From Cinclus cinclus (Eukaryota; Chordata; Aves; Passeriformes; Cinclidae), in the NCBI RefSeq assembly GCF_963662255.1, contig NC_085059.1, positions 2,528,501-2,592,500 of the forward strand: 64,000 bases of DNA, read 5' to 3'. Below, piece by piece: positions 46,521 through 60,300 of the stretch; the first letter of the stretch is position 1, and the number at the start of each line of letters is the position of its first letter. Below the pieces are notes generated by a model. It ran no database searches and was not told the origin of the DNA. It saw only the letters and a list, made by a program, of their open reading frames with translations. A program made the position numbers and the translations under genes.

Positions 46521-46625
46521 GGGAACTCTGTGGCTCAGGCTGGAGCAGGAGAAGAGCAGGGAACCCAGCAGCACCAGCAGGCTGACCCTGGACATGGTGG
46601 AGAGGAGCCCAGCCCAGCCAGACAT
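46521..46625 (-). CDS. SIL1: SIL1 exon 2: start codon and signal peptide
   Basis: A minus-strand exon (46521-46635) with acceptor GCTTTACATTTCAG and donor GTAAGT. Ten untranslated bases precede the ATG at 46625. The 35 codons begin MSGWAGLLSTMSRVSLLVLL and end SCSSLSHRVP in phase 0, so they join directly to EFALT at 44275. The hydrophobic core VSLLVLLGSLLF is a classical signal peptide, fitting ER-lumenal SIL1. As in the human protein, a second Met occurs at residue 11 and LSH precedes the exon junction. Both Met codons leave the hydrophobic core intact. I place the start at the first Met. Confidence 0.9.
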
Positions 46626-46635
46626 TGCCACCAGC
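46626..46635 (-). other. SIL1: SIL1 5' UTR part of exon 2
   Basis: Ten bases between the splice acceptor and the start codon. The rest of the 5' UTR must come from an upstream exon at higher coordinates that I could not identify. Confidence 0.75.
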
Positions 46636-49562
46636 CTGAAATGTAAAGCAAAACAAACCCAACAGTAATTTTTTTTACCCATTTTCACGGGTTTCAGGAC
46701 TCTTTACACAACACTTTGCCACACAGCATGGGCTCAGGGGTGTGAGGTGGCAGGCAGCACAACACCTCGAGGTGCGACACGGGGCTGGTGGGGGGCAGCC
46801 AGGCTCACTGCTAATGGGGTTTGTGACAGGTAATGCCAAGCACCTGATTCTGAACCCACAGGGGATAATAATTTCTCCTGGAAAAGATGAGGAGACCTGC
46901 AAGACTTGTTTAAAATCACCATGTCAGTACCATGGATGACAACTACAGGGGAAAATAAAAAGCAGTGCAATTGCAATCCTGTGAAGGCTTTTTCTGCCTG
47001 TGCCTCGTTTTGAGAGCAGTAGCTGTGATAATTCAAATTAAACAAAACGACCAGCTGTCCAAGGATCAGGGGTCTACCTAATCCATATGCAGGCTTTTCT
47101 TGAGGAAAACAACATTTTGCAGAGGTCAACAAGGTTTCCTTGGTGGTTCCTACAGCACAAGGCTTTCCCTGCTGCTCAGAGAGGAGTCTCTTGGGGAGCA
47201 GAGCCATGGCACAGAGCCACTCTGACCCACCACAAAGAGGACCAAAGAAGGGGCAAACCAAGGGTTCTGTGCCCACCCTGGATGTGTGACCATGCACACG
47301 TGTGCCCCCAGTGCCACACGAGGCTCAGGAATCCACCCACAGCCTCCAGCTTGGCTGCTGGGCTCGGCAGAGCAGCAGCCTGCCAGCACACAGGCTGCAC
47401 AAGTGTTTCCTCTGATTGGCTCTAAATTTACACTGCTGCTAAATTAAACCAAATGAGGTCTTTTGAAAGAAGATGGGACTGATTAGTTCCGTTCAAACAC
47501 TCCTTCATTACTCATCCCTCCATCAAGTCTGCTCCTACTCCTATCAGGTTTTGAAGAATTTCCTCCCCTACACACAGTCCAAAATATCTTGCTCTGCTGT
47601 CCATCAGGATAGCACATCAGATAGAAGAGTTCTCCCTCCTTGAAGCAACCACTCTGTGTGCCACACAGCAGAAAACCTGCTCACAGCAGCACCCATCACC
47701 AGCTCCTGCCACCAAAGAGCCTCTGCCCCCAGAAGCTTTCAGGGACATGGAGGGAAGCCTCCTCTCCTTCCACCCTTTCACTGGTGCCTGGTCTCTCCAC
47801 TCCATTTTCTTCCTTCTTCCTCTCCCTTCTTGTTTTTTTTTTTTTTTTGACGGAAAAAGAAAAAGCAACCCACCACATCACCTTGGTCAGGATGGAAACA
47901 AGAGGGACAGAGCACATCTGATGGAGCTCAGCATCTTCCAAAAACTCCTGAGCCAGGGCCTTCCTGAACAGCAGCCTCTGTCCCTGAGCCACCTCTACAA
48001 CATTAATGGATTTTTTTCCATTAATTGGTTTTGGAACAGGTCTGGATTTCTGCTACCCACAGCATCCCTGACCAATGAGCTCCCCTGCATCACCTCCCAT
48101 TTCCTCTTTCAGTGTCTCCTCTTTTCCAAAGGGTCAAAGAACCACCTCAAGGACCCACAAGCCTTTATTAAACCACAGCTGGAGTAGAAGAAGAGCTCCC
48201 TATTTTCATAAATTAACCCGTGGCCAGAACTTCCATCTCTCTCCTGGGACATGGCCAAGCAAACCCAGGCTAGAACCAGCACCCAGAGCACAGTGCACAG
48301 CTCAAACTCCCTCTGCTCCCAGATGATCTTGATCTTCACATCCTTTGGGACAGTGCCACAGTCATGACCTCAGTCCAGGGTGACCACATCACACAGTTCC
48401 TTCTCATGTCAGAACAAACTGCTTCTTTTTACACAGGAAACAGGTTTTCAGCTTTGGTTGAGGTTGTTGGGTTTTTTTCTGTCATAAAACAAGCAGCAAA
48501 ACTGGAATAATGAAAAATAGATGTATCCCTCAAACTTTATCTGCCTGGAAATAAAAAGAAGGGGGGAAAAAAAGAAAAAGAAATTCAACAAAGCAGTGGC
48601 TGAAAGCAAACGCACACTCCCAATAAAAATAGAGCTCACGTGTACCGAGGAGGCTGGTAGCAAATGACTGCACAGCCTCTTTCAAGCCTCCAGCCTCCTG
48701 CCTGCCTGGCAGATGACATCTGCACAACAATTAGCACTTTGCCTGGGTCCCAGGTAGGCAGGAGGAGCCAACATGTGCAGCACAGGGCTCTGGAGCTCCT
48801 GGAGAGCAGCCTGCACAGGCTGACATCTCCTTACAGTCAGACATGCAGAGGGCATGAGAGGATTTCCACACGGAATGTTCTGTGCACACAATGGATTTTC
48901 AGAAACAACCCTTGCAGCCTGCAAAGCAGAAAAGGGTGCTCGTGGTGCCCCCACCTGCACAGGGAATTTTGTTTGGATTTGAGGGTACCTTTGGGGATCC
49001 AGCAGCACCCACGTACAGCAGCAAAGCCCTGGGCTGGGAAAGCCACAAATTCCCCTTGCACAGAGTGGAGGGGCCAACTTTATTTCTTAATAATCCTTTT
49101 TTGTCAAACAAAATCACGTACTAGGAAAGAGCAAAGGGTCAGGCCCCGAGAAGTGTCCATTTCTGGCAGTAACCCTCCTGTCAGAGCAGGAGATGCTGCT
49201 GGCTGGGAGGTTCTGCTCCACAGCTCCAGAAATCCCTGCTGGAAAGAACAGTCCAGAGTTGTGCTCCCCATTAGCAGGGACATTTCCAGTGATGGCAGAG
49301 CTGTGCACCAGGGAGCTGCACAGTCACAGGTGACAGCTCAAAGGAAGCCAGAGAGAAGAGCACATTTCATTAATGCCCCCTGCTGCTGGCAGGGCTCTGT
49401 GCTTTCATGTCCTGGCACAGAGCCCACGCTGCCTGTCCTGTGCCACTCGGGCACATCCGCTGAAGCCTCATCTGAATTCTGAGCTGCTGCTCCAGGACAG
49501 CACACAGACATCCCAGGGCTCCTCAGCCCCAGCATCAGCCTCTGGCTTTGCAGCCAGCTGGA

Positions 49563-50060
49563 AGCAGAATGACTGAATCATTGAGGTTGGAAGAGAATTC
49601 CCAGCCCATCCGGTCCCAGCTGAGCCTGATCCCCACCCTGTGCCCAGCCCAGAGCACTCAGTGCCACCTCCAGGAGTTCCTGGGACACCGCCAGGGATGG
49701 GCACCCCAAACCTCCCTGGGCAGTTCCAATCCCTGAGCACCCTTTCCATGGAGAAATTCCTGCTGCTGTCCACCCTGAGCTCCCCTGACCCAGCCTGAGG
49801 CGGTTCCCTCTCCCCCTGTCCCTGTTCCCTGGAGCAGATCCCAAATCCCCTCTCCTGTCAGAGAGTTGTGCAGAGCCACAAGGTCCCCCCTGAGCCTCCT
49901 CTTCTCCAGGCTGAGCCCCTTTCCCAGCTGCTCCTCACAGCACTGACTCTCCAGCCCCTTCCCAGCTCCTTCCCTGGACATGCTCCAGCCCCTCCATGAT
50001 TTTCTTGCGATGACAGCTCAGAACTGGACACAGGATTGGAGACAATCACTGTCCTGGCCC
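49563..50060 (-). mobile_element. CR1 LINE 3' fragment with part of the reverse transcriptase end
   Basis: Starts AATGACTGAATCATTGAGG and continues with GCAGAGCCACAAGGTCCCCC and TCTTCTCCAGGCTGAGCCCC, the reverse of the avian CR1 3' half. This is the longest CR1 piece in the window, about 500 bp. Open minus-strand frames across it are decayed LINE sequence, not a host gene. Confidence 0.92.
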
Positions 50061-50796
50061 TGCTGCTACCCCAGTACTGATACAAAAATACCAATTATCT
50101 CTAAAAATAAACAACAACAATAATCTACTCCTTGTTTTCATTTAGGCACGACCCGAGGGAGCAGGATCAGTACTGCAGCCTTGCAAAACTGCCTTTAATT
50201 CAAAAGATTAATTAATTCAGGCCAGGTTTCTATGCAGCCACCGCTGGCTAAGATGGCAATGGGAGCACCAGCAGCACAGCATGAGGGCAGGGCAGGGATG
50301 GGAACCCTCGAGGAGCACGGTGAAGCACCTCCAGCTGAACCATGGCACGAACCACGCTGGCACTGTGCAGCCTCTGTGGCTCAAGGGGAAGTTTGCTGGG
50401 CAACAGCAGCTCAGGGAGTGATCTCCAGCCAGCCATGCACAGGGCTGAGGAACTGGAGAGGCTCTCAGGACAATCACAGCAAGCTGAGATCCCCTTCACA
50501 CACACAGTGTCCTTCTGATGGTGGCATCCAGAGTGACAGGCTGAGCGATGGGGCAGCACCACAGAGAAAGAGAAGGAAATTTAGCTGGCCTGAGCTGCAA
50601 TCTTCCTCGTCTGAGCAAGAGGGTGCCCAGGTCTGAGAGTGGCATTCATGTTTGCTGGTGTGCTACAGACACCTTGGGAGCTCCCTGTCAGCTGTCCCTG
50701 CTCCATCACTGTACAGCTGCACCAACAGGAGAAAAAGGAGGTTTGGAGATGAAATCCAGCCTGTGCCTAGGAGAGGAAACAGCTGTTGGACAAAGA

Positions 50797-50838
50797 GAGG
50801 ATTACTGGGAGGCCACAGAGGATTACTGGGAGGCCACA
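50797..50838 (+). repeat. Perfect 21-bp tandem duplicate
   Basis: GAGGATTACTGGGAGGCCAC with a following A occurs twice without change. Confidence 0.97.
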
Positions 50839-53800
50839 GTCACTAGCTGGGTCTGTACAGTCCCGTGCTGCTTTCAAGCAGGACAACCTGCACACACCAT
50901 CACATGAGGTCAAAGCCAGGGATGGTCTCAGCAGCTCTGCTCCTCCAAGTGATGCCTTAAGTTTTAGCTCTCATATTTCCCAGATTCTGTACTGCATTAG
51001 TATATAACTCAACTTCATACAAAGTGTCATAAGTTCTCCTCACAGCACAGTCACACAAAACAATCCTTTTCCAGCCCCACAACCGAGGACACTACTGCAG
51101 CTTCAGCCCAAATAACTGCAAACAGCAGAGAACTGAGGAGAGAATCTGGGAGGATGGGACCGCAGAACCTGGAGCTGGAGTTGGACAATTAACCCCAACA
51201 TGGAAATGGACCAAAACTCATAAAAGCTTGAAAACTTGTGACTCTGGGTCCATCTTGGGTGTAGCCACAGCCGGGCTCTTGCACAGAGTGAATCCTTTGA
51301 AACCCTTTTACTAAATCCCTACTTTACTCCTTTAACTCTGCCCAGCCTCTGTTCCAGGGAGCCTCTCAAGGCATCCCAACATCCTGTTCTCAGGAAAGCA
51401 CCTCCAGGAACCCCCATGTCTCCAGTGGGTATCCCCAGCTCCACAGGAGCCCACTGCAGTGAGAGCCCCAAGCCCTGCCAGAGGGTCCCACCCGGGCACC
51501 AAGCCCCAGCCAGGTAAGGCAGCCCAGGGAGCAGCAGGGGTCTGCCAGCACCCTCACACCTCCAGGATCTCGGTGGAGAGGGTGTAGCTGTCATACAGAC
51601 CATTCCATTCATGTCGCTTATGAAATTGATTTTAAAAAAAAATTATTCTTCTTGCTTGCTCCTCACCATTTACTCCTACTAGGACTCTGCTCTGGTGTGT
51701 TAAAAACACTCCCACACAAAGGGAAAAGTTGTGGGAACACCTTCTTGCTGCCTACTGAGAACCCACACAGCAAGGAAGGCAGGCTTTGAGGTTTTCAGGA
51801 ATAAACTGGGCTAAGCCTGAGCACAGGCAGCAGCTCCTGCTCCCACCTGCAGCAGAATCCTCCTTCCAAACTGGATCCAGCCCACAAGAGGGAATTGTGA
51901 CATGGGCACAGGGTGAAGGGGCAGGATAACCATGGCACAAACACGTGTTTACAGAGCTTGGCATCCACCTAACACTCACGCAACCTTTGTAACTAACTTT
52001 GCTGCTAACAAATAATCACAATAAATATTAAAAACCCCTCCGAGCTACCTGTGCAGCCATCAGCTCACATTAGCCCCCGGAGCAGCAGCTTGGCCATGAC
52101 ACCACCTAGGTGCCAGGAGCAGGACAAGGATGTCCCCAGAAGCAGGAGACAGCCCAGCAGTGCCAGGGCACAGCTCCTGGCACCAGCAGCTTCACCAGCA
52201 CTGCCACAGCTCCCCCAAGAGCAGAGGAGGGGGTTGTTGTGCCCATCACTTGGACAAAGCCCGAATCATCCCCTCTACCCAGCAACAGCAACCCTGACCC
52301 TGCTGCTTGTACCGAGAATCCTTTAGTCTATCATTTAAATTGACTTAATTAATTCATTCAGCAAGCTGCATCCACAAAAAACGCCACTCTCCAGAGGGCA
52401 GGAGCACAGCTTTGTGCCTGGGTGGTTTGAAGGCTGAGCAGGGCCCTGCCCACCCCTCATTAGCAGCCCTGGCACAAGGGGCCACACTCCAGTGGGGCTC
52501 AGCATGACCCCAATCCCACCAGCTGCCTCCCCAGCATCCCTCACACCCTCCATGAGACAGACTGCTGACTCCAGGGTGGGGGATCTTCTCTGCCAGCACA
52601 GAGTGTGCCTCGGAGATCAGAGGCTGAATTTATCATTTATTATTTATAAGCAGCACATCTATCTGAATTTCTGGCAGCCGCTCTCTCAGGGCTCTGCACT
52701 GCCTGCACACCACATGACACTGCTGTTCCTCAGAGCTCCGGGGCTGCCAGGCACCTCTGAGCCCACGCCAGAGCACTGGTGCTGATTTTTTAACCAATTT
52801 AGGGCTTTAGGAGTTGTCTGGAGATGAGAGATGTACAAACATCTTTCTCGAAGCTGTCACAATGCCTGACCTGAAACAGCTTTCCCCTTCCTCTTCACCT
52901 CCCCACCACCCCAAACCCCAGCCAAAAACACCTCTCGTCCTGCCTGTACCTATTCCCTCCTCCCACTCCTGGCTGCAATTTCCCATGCACAGCACATACA
53001 GTAAATGATGTTTTCTGCCCCCACTCAGATCTGTCCTTTCCAGCAGTTCCTATTTGCAAGGAACCTTGCCTCACATTATCCCAGGAGTCTGCCAGCATTC
53101 CGTGTGTTTTTTTCCCCCTCTGCTTTCCCAAGCTTGGAGAATCTAACAGGCAAGAAAGCACAAGCTGTACTAACAAGGTCCCAGAGAACCCTCATGTCCC
53201 ACTGCAGCTGGGCCAAAGATTTAACTGGCTTATTCCCAGCCTCTCTGGAAACAGCTTTTCGTATTTTCCAAGTTCCTGCTGTTCACCCGTGGCACTCACA
53301 GGGAATAACAACCTCCTTCCCCTGTCAGATGCTGGCTTCCCCGTAAAGAAACTCAATTAAGAGGTTAAGAAACCATGCAAAATTCCTGCTCAGTGTTATA
53401 GAAATCCAGCAGTGATGGATCCAGCACACGAGTCCCACAGCAGCACCCGCACCACTCTGCCTGCCCAGTACAACCATCCCTCCCTGTAGCTGTATCTCCC
53501 AGCCAGGACCTTCCCTGCCAGCCCCAGCTCAGCCTGGAGGTTTCCCATGGGGATTTTCAAGCCAAGGAACCCCCTGTACTCCCTGCAGAGCACGTGGCAC
53601 AGAGGTGCCCCAACAGTGGGAACACAAAGGACTCCTCCAGCTGCCCTGCTGATCCACCAGGAACCATGAGCTGGGAGCTGTATGAAAAATGCATTTTCTC
53701 ACCTCTCCACAGGGCGCCAGGCTGTGGTGACAGCTCTGAGTCCCTGTGACAACCCAGGAGACATAGAGCAGGATGGCACACACCCAGCTCTGGACACGTG

Positions 53801-56800
53801 GCCAGGAATAACAGGACATAGCAGCTTGTGGATTGATTGCATGTCCAGCCCTGGCTTGGCTCCCACACGCTTCCAGTTTTGTGGCAAGCTCCCAGTTGAA
53901 AAGGCAAGGGTCACTGGGATGCACCTCGTGGGTTAAACCCAGTGAGGAGCTGCCAGACTGGCACCAAAACCTGGAATGAAGCCCTAGCAAGCCAATCTGA
54001 AAGTGTCCCCTGAAGGGGAATAAGGAGCTCTCTGGGGATGAATACAACCTGCTGGCACACAGGTTCCGTCAGGACCAGTCCTGGCTTTGTCCCCAGTCCC
54101 TGCATCAATCCAGACACATCAGTGCCCACACTGGGGCTCAGCTGCTCCATTCCCAACACAGACACCACAGTTACAACCAAGGCTGCTTCCGCTGAGTTCA
54201 GCAGCATCATCCTCCTGTGCTTGGATGAAAGCCTTGATGCAAGTTTGCTTTTTTTCCTCCCTGCACTGGTCTTTTCACAGGGGTTGCAGAGGATGACTTT
54301 GTTAAGCAATTCAATTAGCCCTGGGACAGGAATGATCACAAAGGGAGAGCTGAGAGACTGCCAGTCCCGTCATCCAGAAGTGACTCCTGGGTGGTTGCCA
54401 TTCCTCTATCCAGGCATTTCCCACTAAGACTGAAAAGCAACTCTTGCTCCCCAGACATCAAAGCTTCCCTAGGACAAAGCCAAAACAGCACAGCCACTGC
54501 AGGCAGCATTCCTTCAGCAGGGTTTTTCCTAAGGAAATTTAAATTAAAATCAGCCCCAAGGGCTGCAAATGCAGAAGCAAATGCACAGACACAGAAAGCT
54601 GAAAGAGAACATAATTCCTTCCCTCTCCTGTTTTTCATCTGCCACCCCTACTTTGGGGGAATGGTTTGTTGCCTTTTAGAGCTATTTTAGATGTTACTTG
54701 CAGCAATGTATGGAGAAAATGGTTGAAATGTGATGGTGCAGCATTCTTTTTAATTAAACAATCCCTCAGGCACAACAGAATGGCTCTAGCCAAGCCCAGG
54801 ATACTGCAGGTCTGTCTCCTCGGGGGGAGATGCTGGCCCCACTCCTCCAGCAGAGCAGAAGGGCTCCCAGGCCCCTCTGGAGGTCTGTTATATCAGATGG
54901 CCCAGATCTTCTGCAGGGTTTGTGTCCTTCCTGCTGCTATCCCAGATTTTTGCCTCATCAGCCTCTAAGCAGAGCTTTGATCCCTCAAGCCACACCTGGA
55001 TCAGGGGCCTTCTTTCCTTCTGCTGCCCAAACACGAAGGACATGGAGCTGGAGCTCCCCAGCACCTCAGAGGGAAGGCTTTGATGTGGCACTGAGTGCCT
55101 GGATCTGAGATCCCTCTGGTCTCTTCAAACAGCAGCAGAGCCACAGCTTGTGATCCGTGCAAAAGAGCATTTTCCTTGGGGAACGGAAGCCATTCCAGTG
55201 CTCATCTCTACCTTGTCATGGTACAACAAGCTGCATCAGGGCTTCAAAGAGCTCCTCAGCCTTAAATCCGGATAAAACTCTGGCTGAGTGGAGAACCTGT
55301 CTCTGAAGGTCTCTTGAATCCCAGCAGAGGTTACGAAACAGTTTTTCTGTGAATGCCTGCACTGCCACGGGGTCCCTCTGGCAGGAATGCTCTGCTCCCC
55401 CATGGACAACTGAACTGATGGGTTATGGACACACAACGGAAGAGTCAGTAAAGCTCCCAGTCCACAGGTCCCTCCATGACCAGGCTCCCTCCTCCTCAGA
55501 GCTGTGGGGCTCACTCAGGAGCAGTAATTTAGCTCCATCCCATTGCCCCTTGGCCACAGCACTCCAAAACCTGTGCTGAGGAAGGAGGAGAACAGAGATG
55601 GGACCAGAAGTGAGTAAGTTTCTTCCACAACTTTCCCTTCCAAGGGACAATTAACTCTGTAACTTCAGTACCTTCCAGTCAATGCAGTGTTTCTCATCTG
55701 GAGCTCAGGGCAACAGCTGGAGATCCAGGCACTCAAAAGGAAAATCCTTTTGGTGAGATACCCTACAAAGAGCCATTTCATGGACTGGCATCTCTCAATC
55801 TCAACCAGCTGAGCAGCACTGGTCCACAGAGGGTTCTTCCTTTGAAAGTCCTGGCTGTCACTGCATCTGTGGCTCTGCAAACACCCAAGCAGCAGCCAAA
55901 AGACACAGGGACTTTCACTCTCCATATCTTGGTGTTTGCTGTAAGGTGATTGGTAAAGCCAAGAGCTCGAAATCTGTTGTCAGAGTGATCAGCAGGCTGT
56001 TCCCACACACACCTTCAACTCTGATCAAAGCTGCACCTGCAGCACCTTCCCCTCTGCTGTGAGACACCAGCAAGTCCCGAGCCTGGGCATCCTGGTGGTG
56101 CCACAGCAGGTGGGGACATGGCACACCCACCACAGCTCTGCCAGACCACATCTGTGAATGCCTAAGCTTCTGCCAGGATGGTCACAGACCTCAGCTGTCC
56201 CCTCCTGCACACAGATTTGATCCCCAGCTATACTCCATCCATCAGCTGCCAGCTAAATGAAGCTGCTGTGTGAACCCAGACTGTTGCAGTGCCAACCTCC
56301 ACAGTGACCACACACATCACACATCAAGACAAGTTTTGGCACCGACCCCAGGGAGAGAGTGAGAAATCTCCACGCACCCAGAAGCAGGCAGGGGCAGTTC
56401 CTCATATGTCAAAGGGAGCAGCAGTGGGAACAGGCTGCATATGTTTTCTGAGGCAAGGACCCTGTCATTTATGGAACAAGTGGTACATTTATTGTGCTAT
56501 TCAGGAAGAAATAATAATTACACTGGCCTCCAGTCTCCAGCTCTTTTAAGTCTCCACTTAAAGAAAGAGCAAAAAAAGACCAAAGCAAACAAGGCTTCCA
56601 CAAAACCCTCTGAACTGGCTTTTAGCTGCTGGACAAAAGCATGGCAGCAGGAACTGCTCTGCATTGTCTCGATCCTGTTTCATAACAGCCCTGCAGGCAA
56701 AGCACGGCAGGAGCAAAGCTCGGGTGCTGGAGCTGCCCTGACCTCAGCATCGTGCTCCAGGTGTGCTCCAGGTGTGCCTGGCTGCCCTGGCACCTGCTTG

Positions 56801-56840
56801 TTCATCCCAGAGCAAGGAGCTGGGAGCCAGCCTGGGCACC

Positions 56841-57315
56841 TGTAATGCCACGATGATTTTTTGCCTTTTCTTTTACACACCTTTTTATGTATTCCTAGTG
56901 CCCTTAACATGCATATTTGTAATTCCTGAAGTCTGATAACTTAGCATAAACCTTGCATTCTGTTAGGCCAGAAAAGCAAACATCCTTAAGGCTTCACAGT
57001 TGGAAAGCCCCACACTATCCTGAGAAACCAAGGTCCCCTCTAAAATACAACCTGCAAACTAAAATTAAGCCCATCTAGAGAGGAATACTTTGAAATAGGA
57101 AGATATCATGCTACTCATTCAAGCCTCTCATTGAGGTATCTATGTTAAATATGCTAATTTGCAAGGTCTGTAAATTGTATATGTAATTCACCATGTGTGT
57201 GTGCATTTTGGCACGTTCCACCTTGGTGAAGTGTGGCACCATAAAGATCCTTATTAAATACCGAGATAAAAACCCTTCATCCCCTAACTGTGTCTGGCTC
57301 TTAATTTTAAGAGCA
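56841..57315 (+). mobile_element. Probable solo LTR
   Basis: Begins TGTAATGCCACGATGATTTT and ends around TGTCTGGCTCTTAATTTTAA. Near the end are ATAAAGATCC and ATTAAATACC, typical of an avian LTR R/U5 region. No internal viral genes are adjacent. The five bases on each side (GCACC and AGGAA) do not match, so the exact ends are uncertain. Confidence 0.5.
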
Positions 57316-60300
57316 AGGAAAAAGTATCACTTGGGCACTCTGCATGCACAAGGGCATTGAATATTGACATCCACAGCCAGGGTGATCTCCCAGGAACACC
57401 TCCCAGCACACATAATTCTGTGTCTCGTCAGGCACTCAGCCCTGCTTTGGTGGAGATTTACAGAGAGAGGGTTTTTGGTTTTTTTTTTTTTCCTCTTGGA
57501 AGCAATAATAGATGGACAGCAGGAAAGGGAAGAAATTAATGAACAAGTAATCATTCCCAAAGTTGAAAATAGGAGCAATTCCTCACTCTGAGACAACCCT
57601 GGAAAACAAGATTAAAATGCTTAGGGGACATATTCTGAAAACTGCAGGTAATAGAACAGATAAAATGTATTTACACTATCTCACAGGGGACATGTACTTT
57701 TTATTCTGCTGAGGAATGTAATATTCTGCTCCTCATTGCAGAGCTAAAAGGGTGTCCTAAAAAAAGGAACTTAACAAAGCGTTTTTAATGGCAGCTGTGT
57801 CTGGTTCCAGAACACAGGTTCTCTTCTGCCCCACAAAACCACAACCAGCACCTGCAGACACACCCAGCACACAAACATCATTAATAACCCAGCAAACAGC
57901 ACCATTACCACTCAGCAGAAGGGAGGCTGGGATGGCAGGGGGGTCAAAGCCACACTCCCTGTTCTGACGTTCCCTAGGAGGAAAAGGCACATCCTCCTGC
58001 CTTCCTCCCTGTCCCAGCACCCACAGAGCCACAGCTGCCAGCAAACAGCTTGTGCCTGGAGTAGCCGCCAGCAGAAACAATTTGTCATGTGTCAGATCAA
58101 ATAAACTCTTGTGAGACCACTGGTGCTCCCTGAAGCAGAGGGCTGCCAAACTCCAAAGGAGGAATCCAAGAAAATTGAGTGGCTGCTATCAGCCGCCAGC
58201 ACTGGTGGAGCCTAGCACACTTCTCCTTGTGAGACATCAGCTCCATGCAGCACCCCCAGCAGGAGCAAGTGTTTGGGGTATCAGTTATCACTCCACATAG
58301 CCCAGAAACTCCACAGCATCTCGCTGATGCCAGGGAGGCCCGAGGAAGGCTGCAGTGGAATGGGCTGCAGTGGATTATCACTTGTCTGAGCAAGTGCTTC
58401 TCCCCTCCCAGCCAGCACATGCTCTCCTGCTGCAAGAATTCCCTCAAACTGAACTACAGATTATTAATTTTTCCTTTTAAATAGTCCCAGAGACTTTTTT
58501 TTTTGTTCATTCCCAACACCATTGCAGCTTCCCATGCACTGGGTTTGCGCCTTTGCCTCGAGGTTCCTCACAGGTCCTGTTTGCTGCCCAGTCCTGCAAG
58601 AACCACTGAAGCACAGGGCCCAGGCATATCCTAGTCTGTGATCCTGCTGGGCAGAACAAACCCCCAGAAACTGCTGGGGGCATTCCTGCAAGAATAAACC
58701 ATGCCAGAAGTACTGTGAGGATCTCAAATAGCTCACCTGCTCCTGCAATGACCAGGTTCAAGCACTCCCTGGTCTGCACAGAGGGCACATCCCTTAGCCC
58801 AGGGCCCAGCTGCTGGCTCCAGATGTTCCAGATGTGGGCTCCATCTGGGAGCAGCCACCTGAGCCCTGCCATAGCCAGGAAAGCCACTCCTCCCATAGGT
58901 GATGGAAAACGGCCCCATAAAAGTGAGTCTGCAAGAGGTTCCTGGCTGGACAGAGATTATTTTATGGCAAAGTTGAGAGCAGCCACAGGGAGAAAGGCAG
59001 GAGAGGCAAAGGAAGGACAGCAGAAGCTGGAGTGCTGCTTCAAGTCACCAGAAAGCAACCTCCTGCCCTGAACCCCAGCACTGCCTATCAACAAAAAGAA
59101 GTGACAAAATGGGAAATCTGGCAGCCTGAAGCAAAGAACAAGGGAAGAACAAGGAATCAGGCACAGGGCATCCCCCCAGCATTAGCAGGGCCAGTACAAA
59201 CCTCAGCTGTGTGGGTTTTTTTCAGTTTATTTAAAGAGCATCTGGTGCCTGATGATGAGCTCTATTTAGACCTCTTTTATCTGTAGCAGGATTCCTGTCC
59301 AGCCACAAGGACTGGCATGGAGCACAGGACCCCATCCATTGTTCCAGGAGCCTCTCAGCCAGCTCAGAACAGAACACTCAGCCAGCCCAGACACCAGGAG
59401 AGCTGTGAAGGGCCCCCAGCACTGCTTCCAGCAAGGAGCAAACACAGGCTGTGCCTGGTACACGGGGAGTGTTACACCAAGATCCTGGTGAGGAGGAGGA
59501 GGAGGGTACACACTGGAGTCTGTCATCTACAGCCATGCTTTCACAGCTGCACAGACATCAGCAGTCCCACAGAATCCCAGCCTTTGCAGGCTCCAGTTTC
59601 CAGCCAGCAGCTCTCTGGACTGTGATCCAGCTCAGTGGTGGAAAGCACAGCCAGCTCCAGGCACAGCCTTTGCCCCCAGCCTTTGAAGGCAGGTTAAGCA
59701 GGCAAAGCTTTGGGCATCAACCCAGGACATGGCTTGAACTCACATCTCTGAATGGAGACACTCTTCCTCTGAAAAATTCATTTTTTTCAGCTCTCTGCCT
59801 TTGAGAGATTTCAGAGAATCAAAGTGCAGTGGGAGTCACACTCGCATCGGGTTCCTCAGCAAACCCTGGTTCTGTTCCTGAAGAGTGATAAATTCTCCAG
59901 ACACCTGGAAGAAACCAAACCTGCCTCAGGCACCCCATCTCAGCCTGCTCCTCAAATCTGAACAAAGGAGCCCACTCACAGCACCACTGACAAATTTCTT
60001 TACCCAGGAACAGGTGTCCAAGTGCCACGCTCTGAGTACAAGGATGGCTCCCAGAAGGCTCCTGGCTGATGTGGAACTCTTCCCCACACACACTCTGTAC
60101 TTGATTACCCCATGCTTGCTGGGAGAAAAGGAACAAAATGCACTCCAGAGCCACTTGCTGATTCCTGATTGGAGTACAAGCATGGCAGCATCACCATTTT
60201 CCCCTCCCTTTCCAAGGCTGGCACATGCCATGTCCAGTTGGCAACAGGAACCTCACACCCAGCCCTTCTGTTCTGTCACCCATCTGGAGGAGACATCACA

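Noticed and set aside
49658..49981. Minus-strand 107-codon ORF
   Set aside because: Lies wholly within a CR1 LINE fragment.
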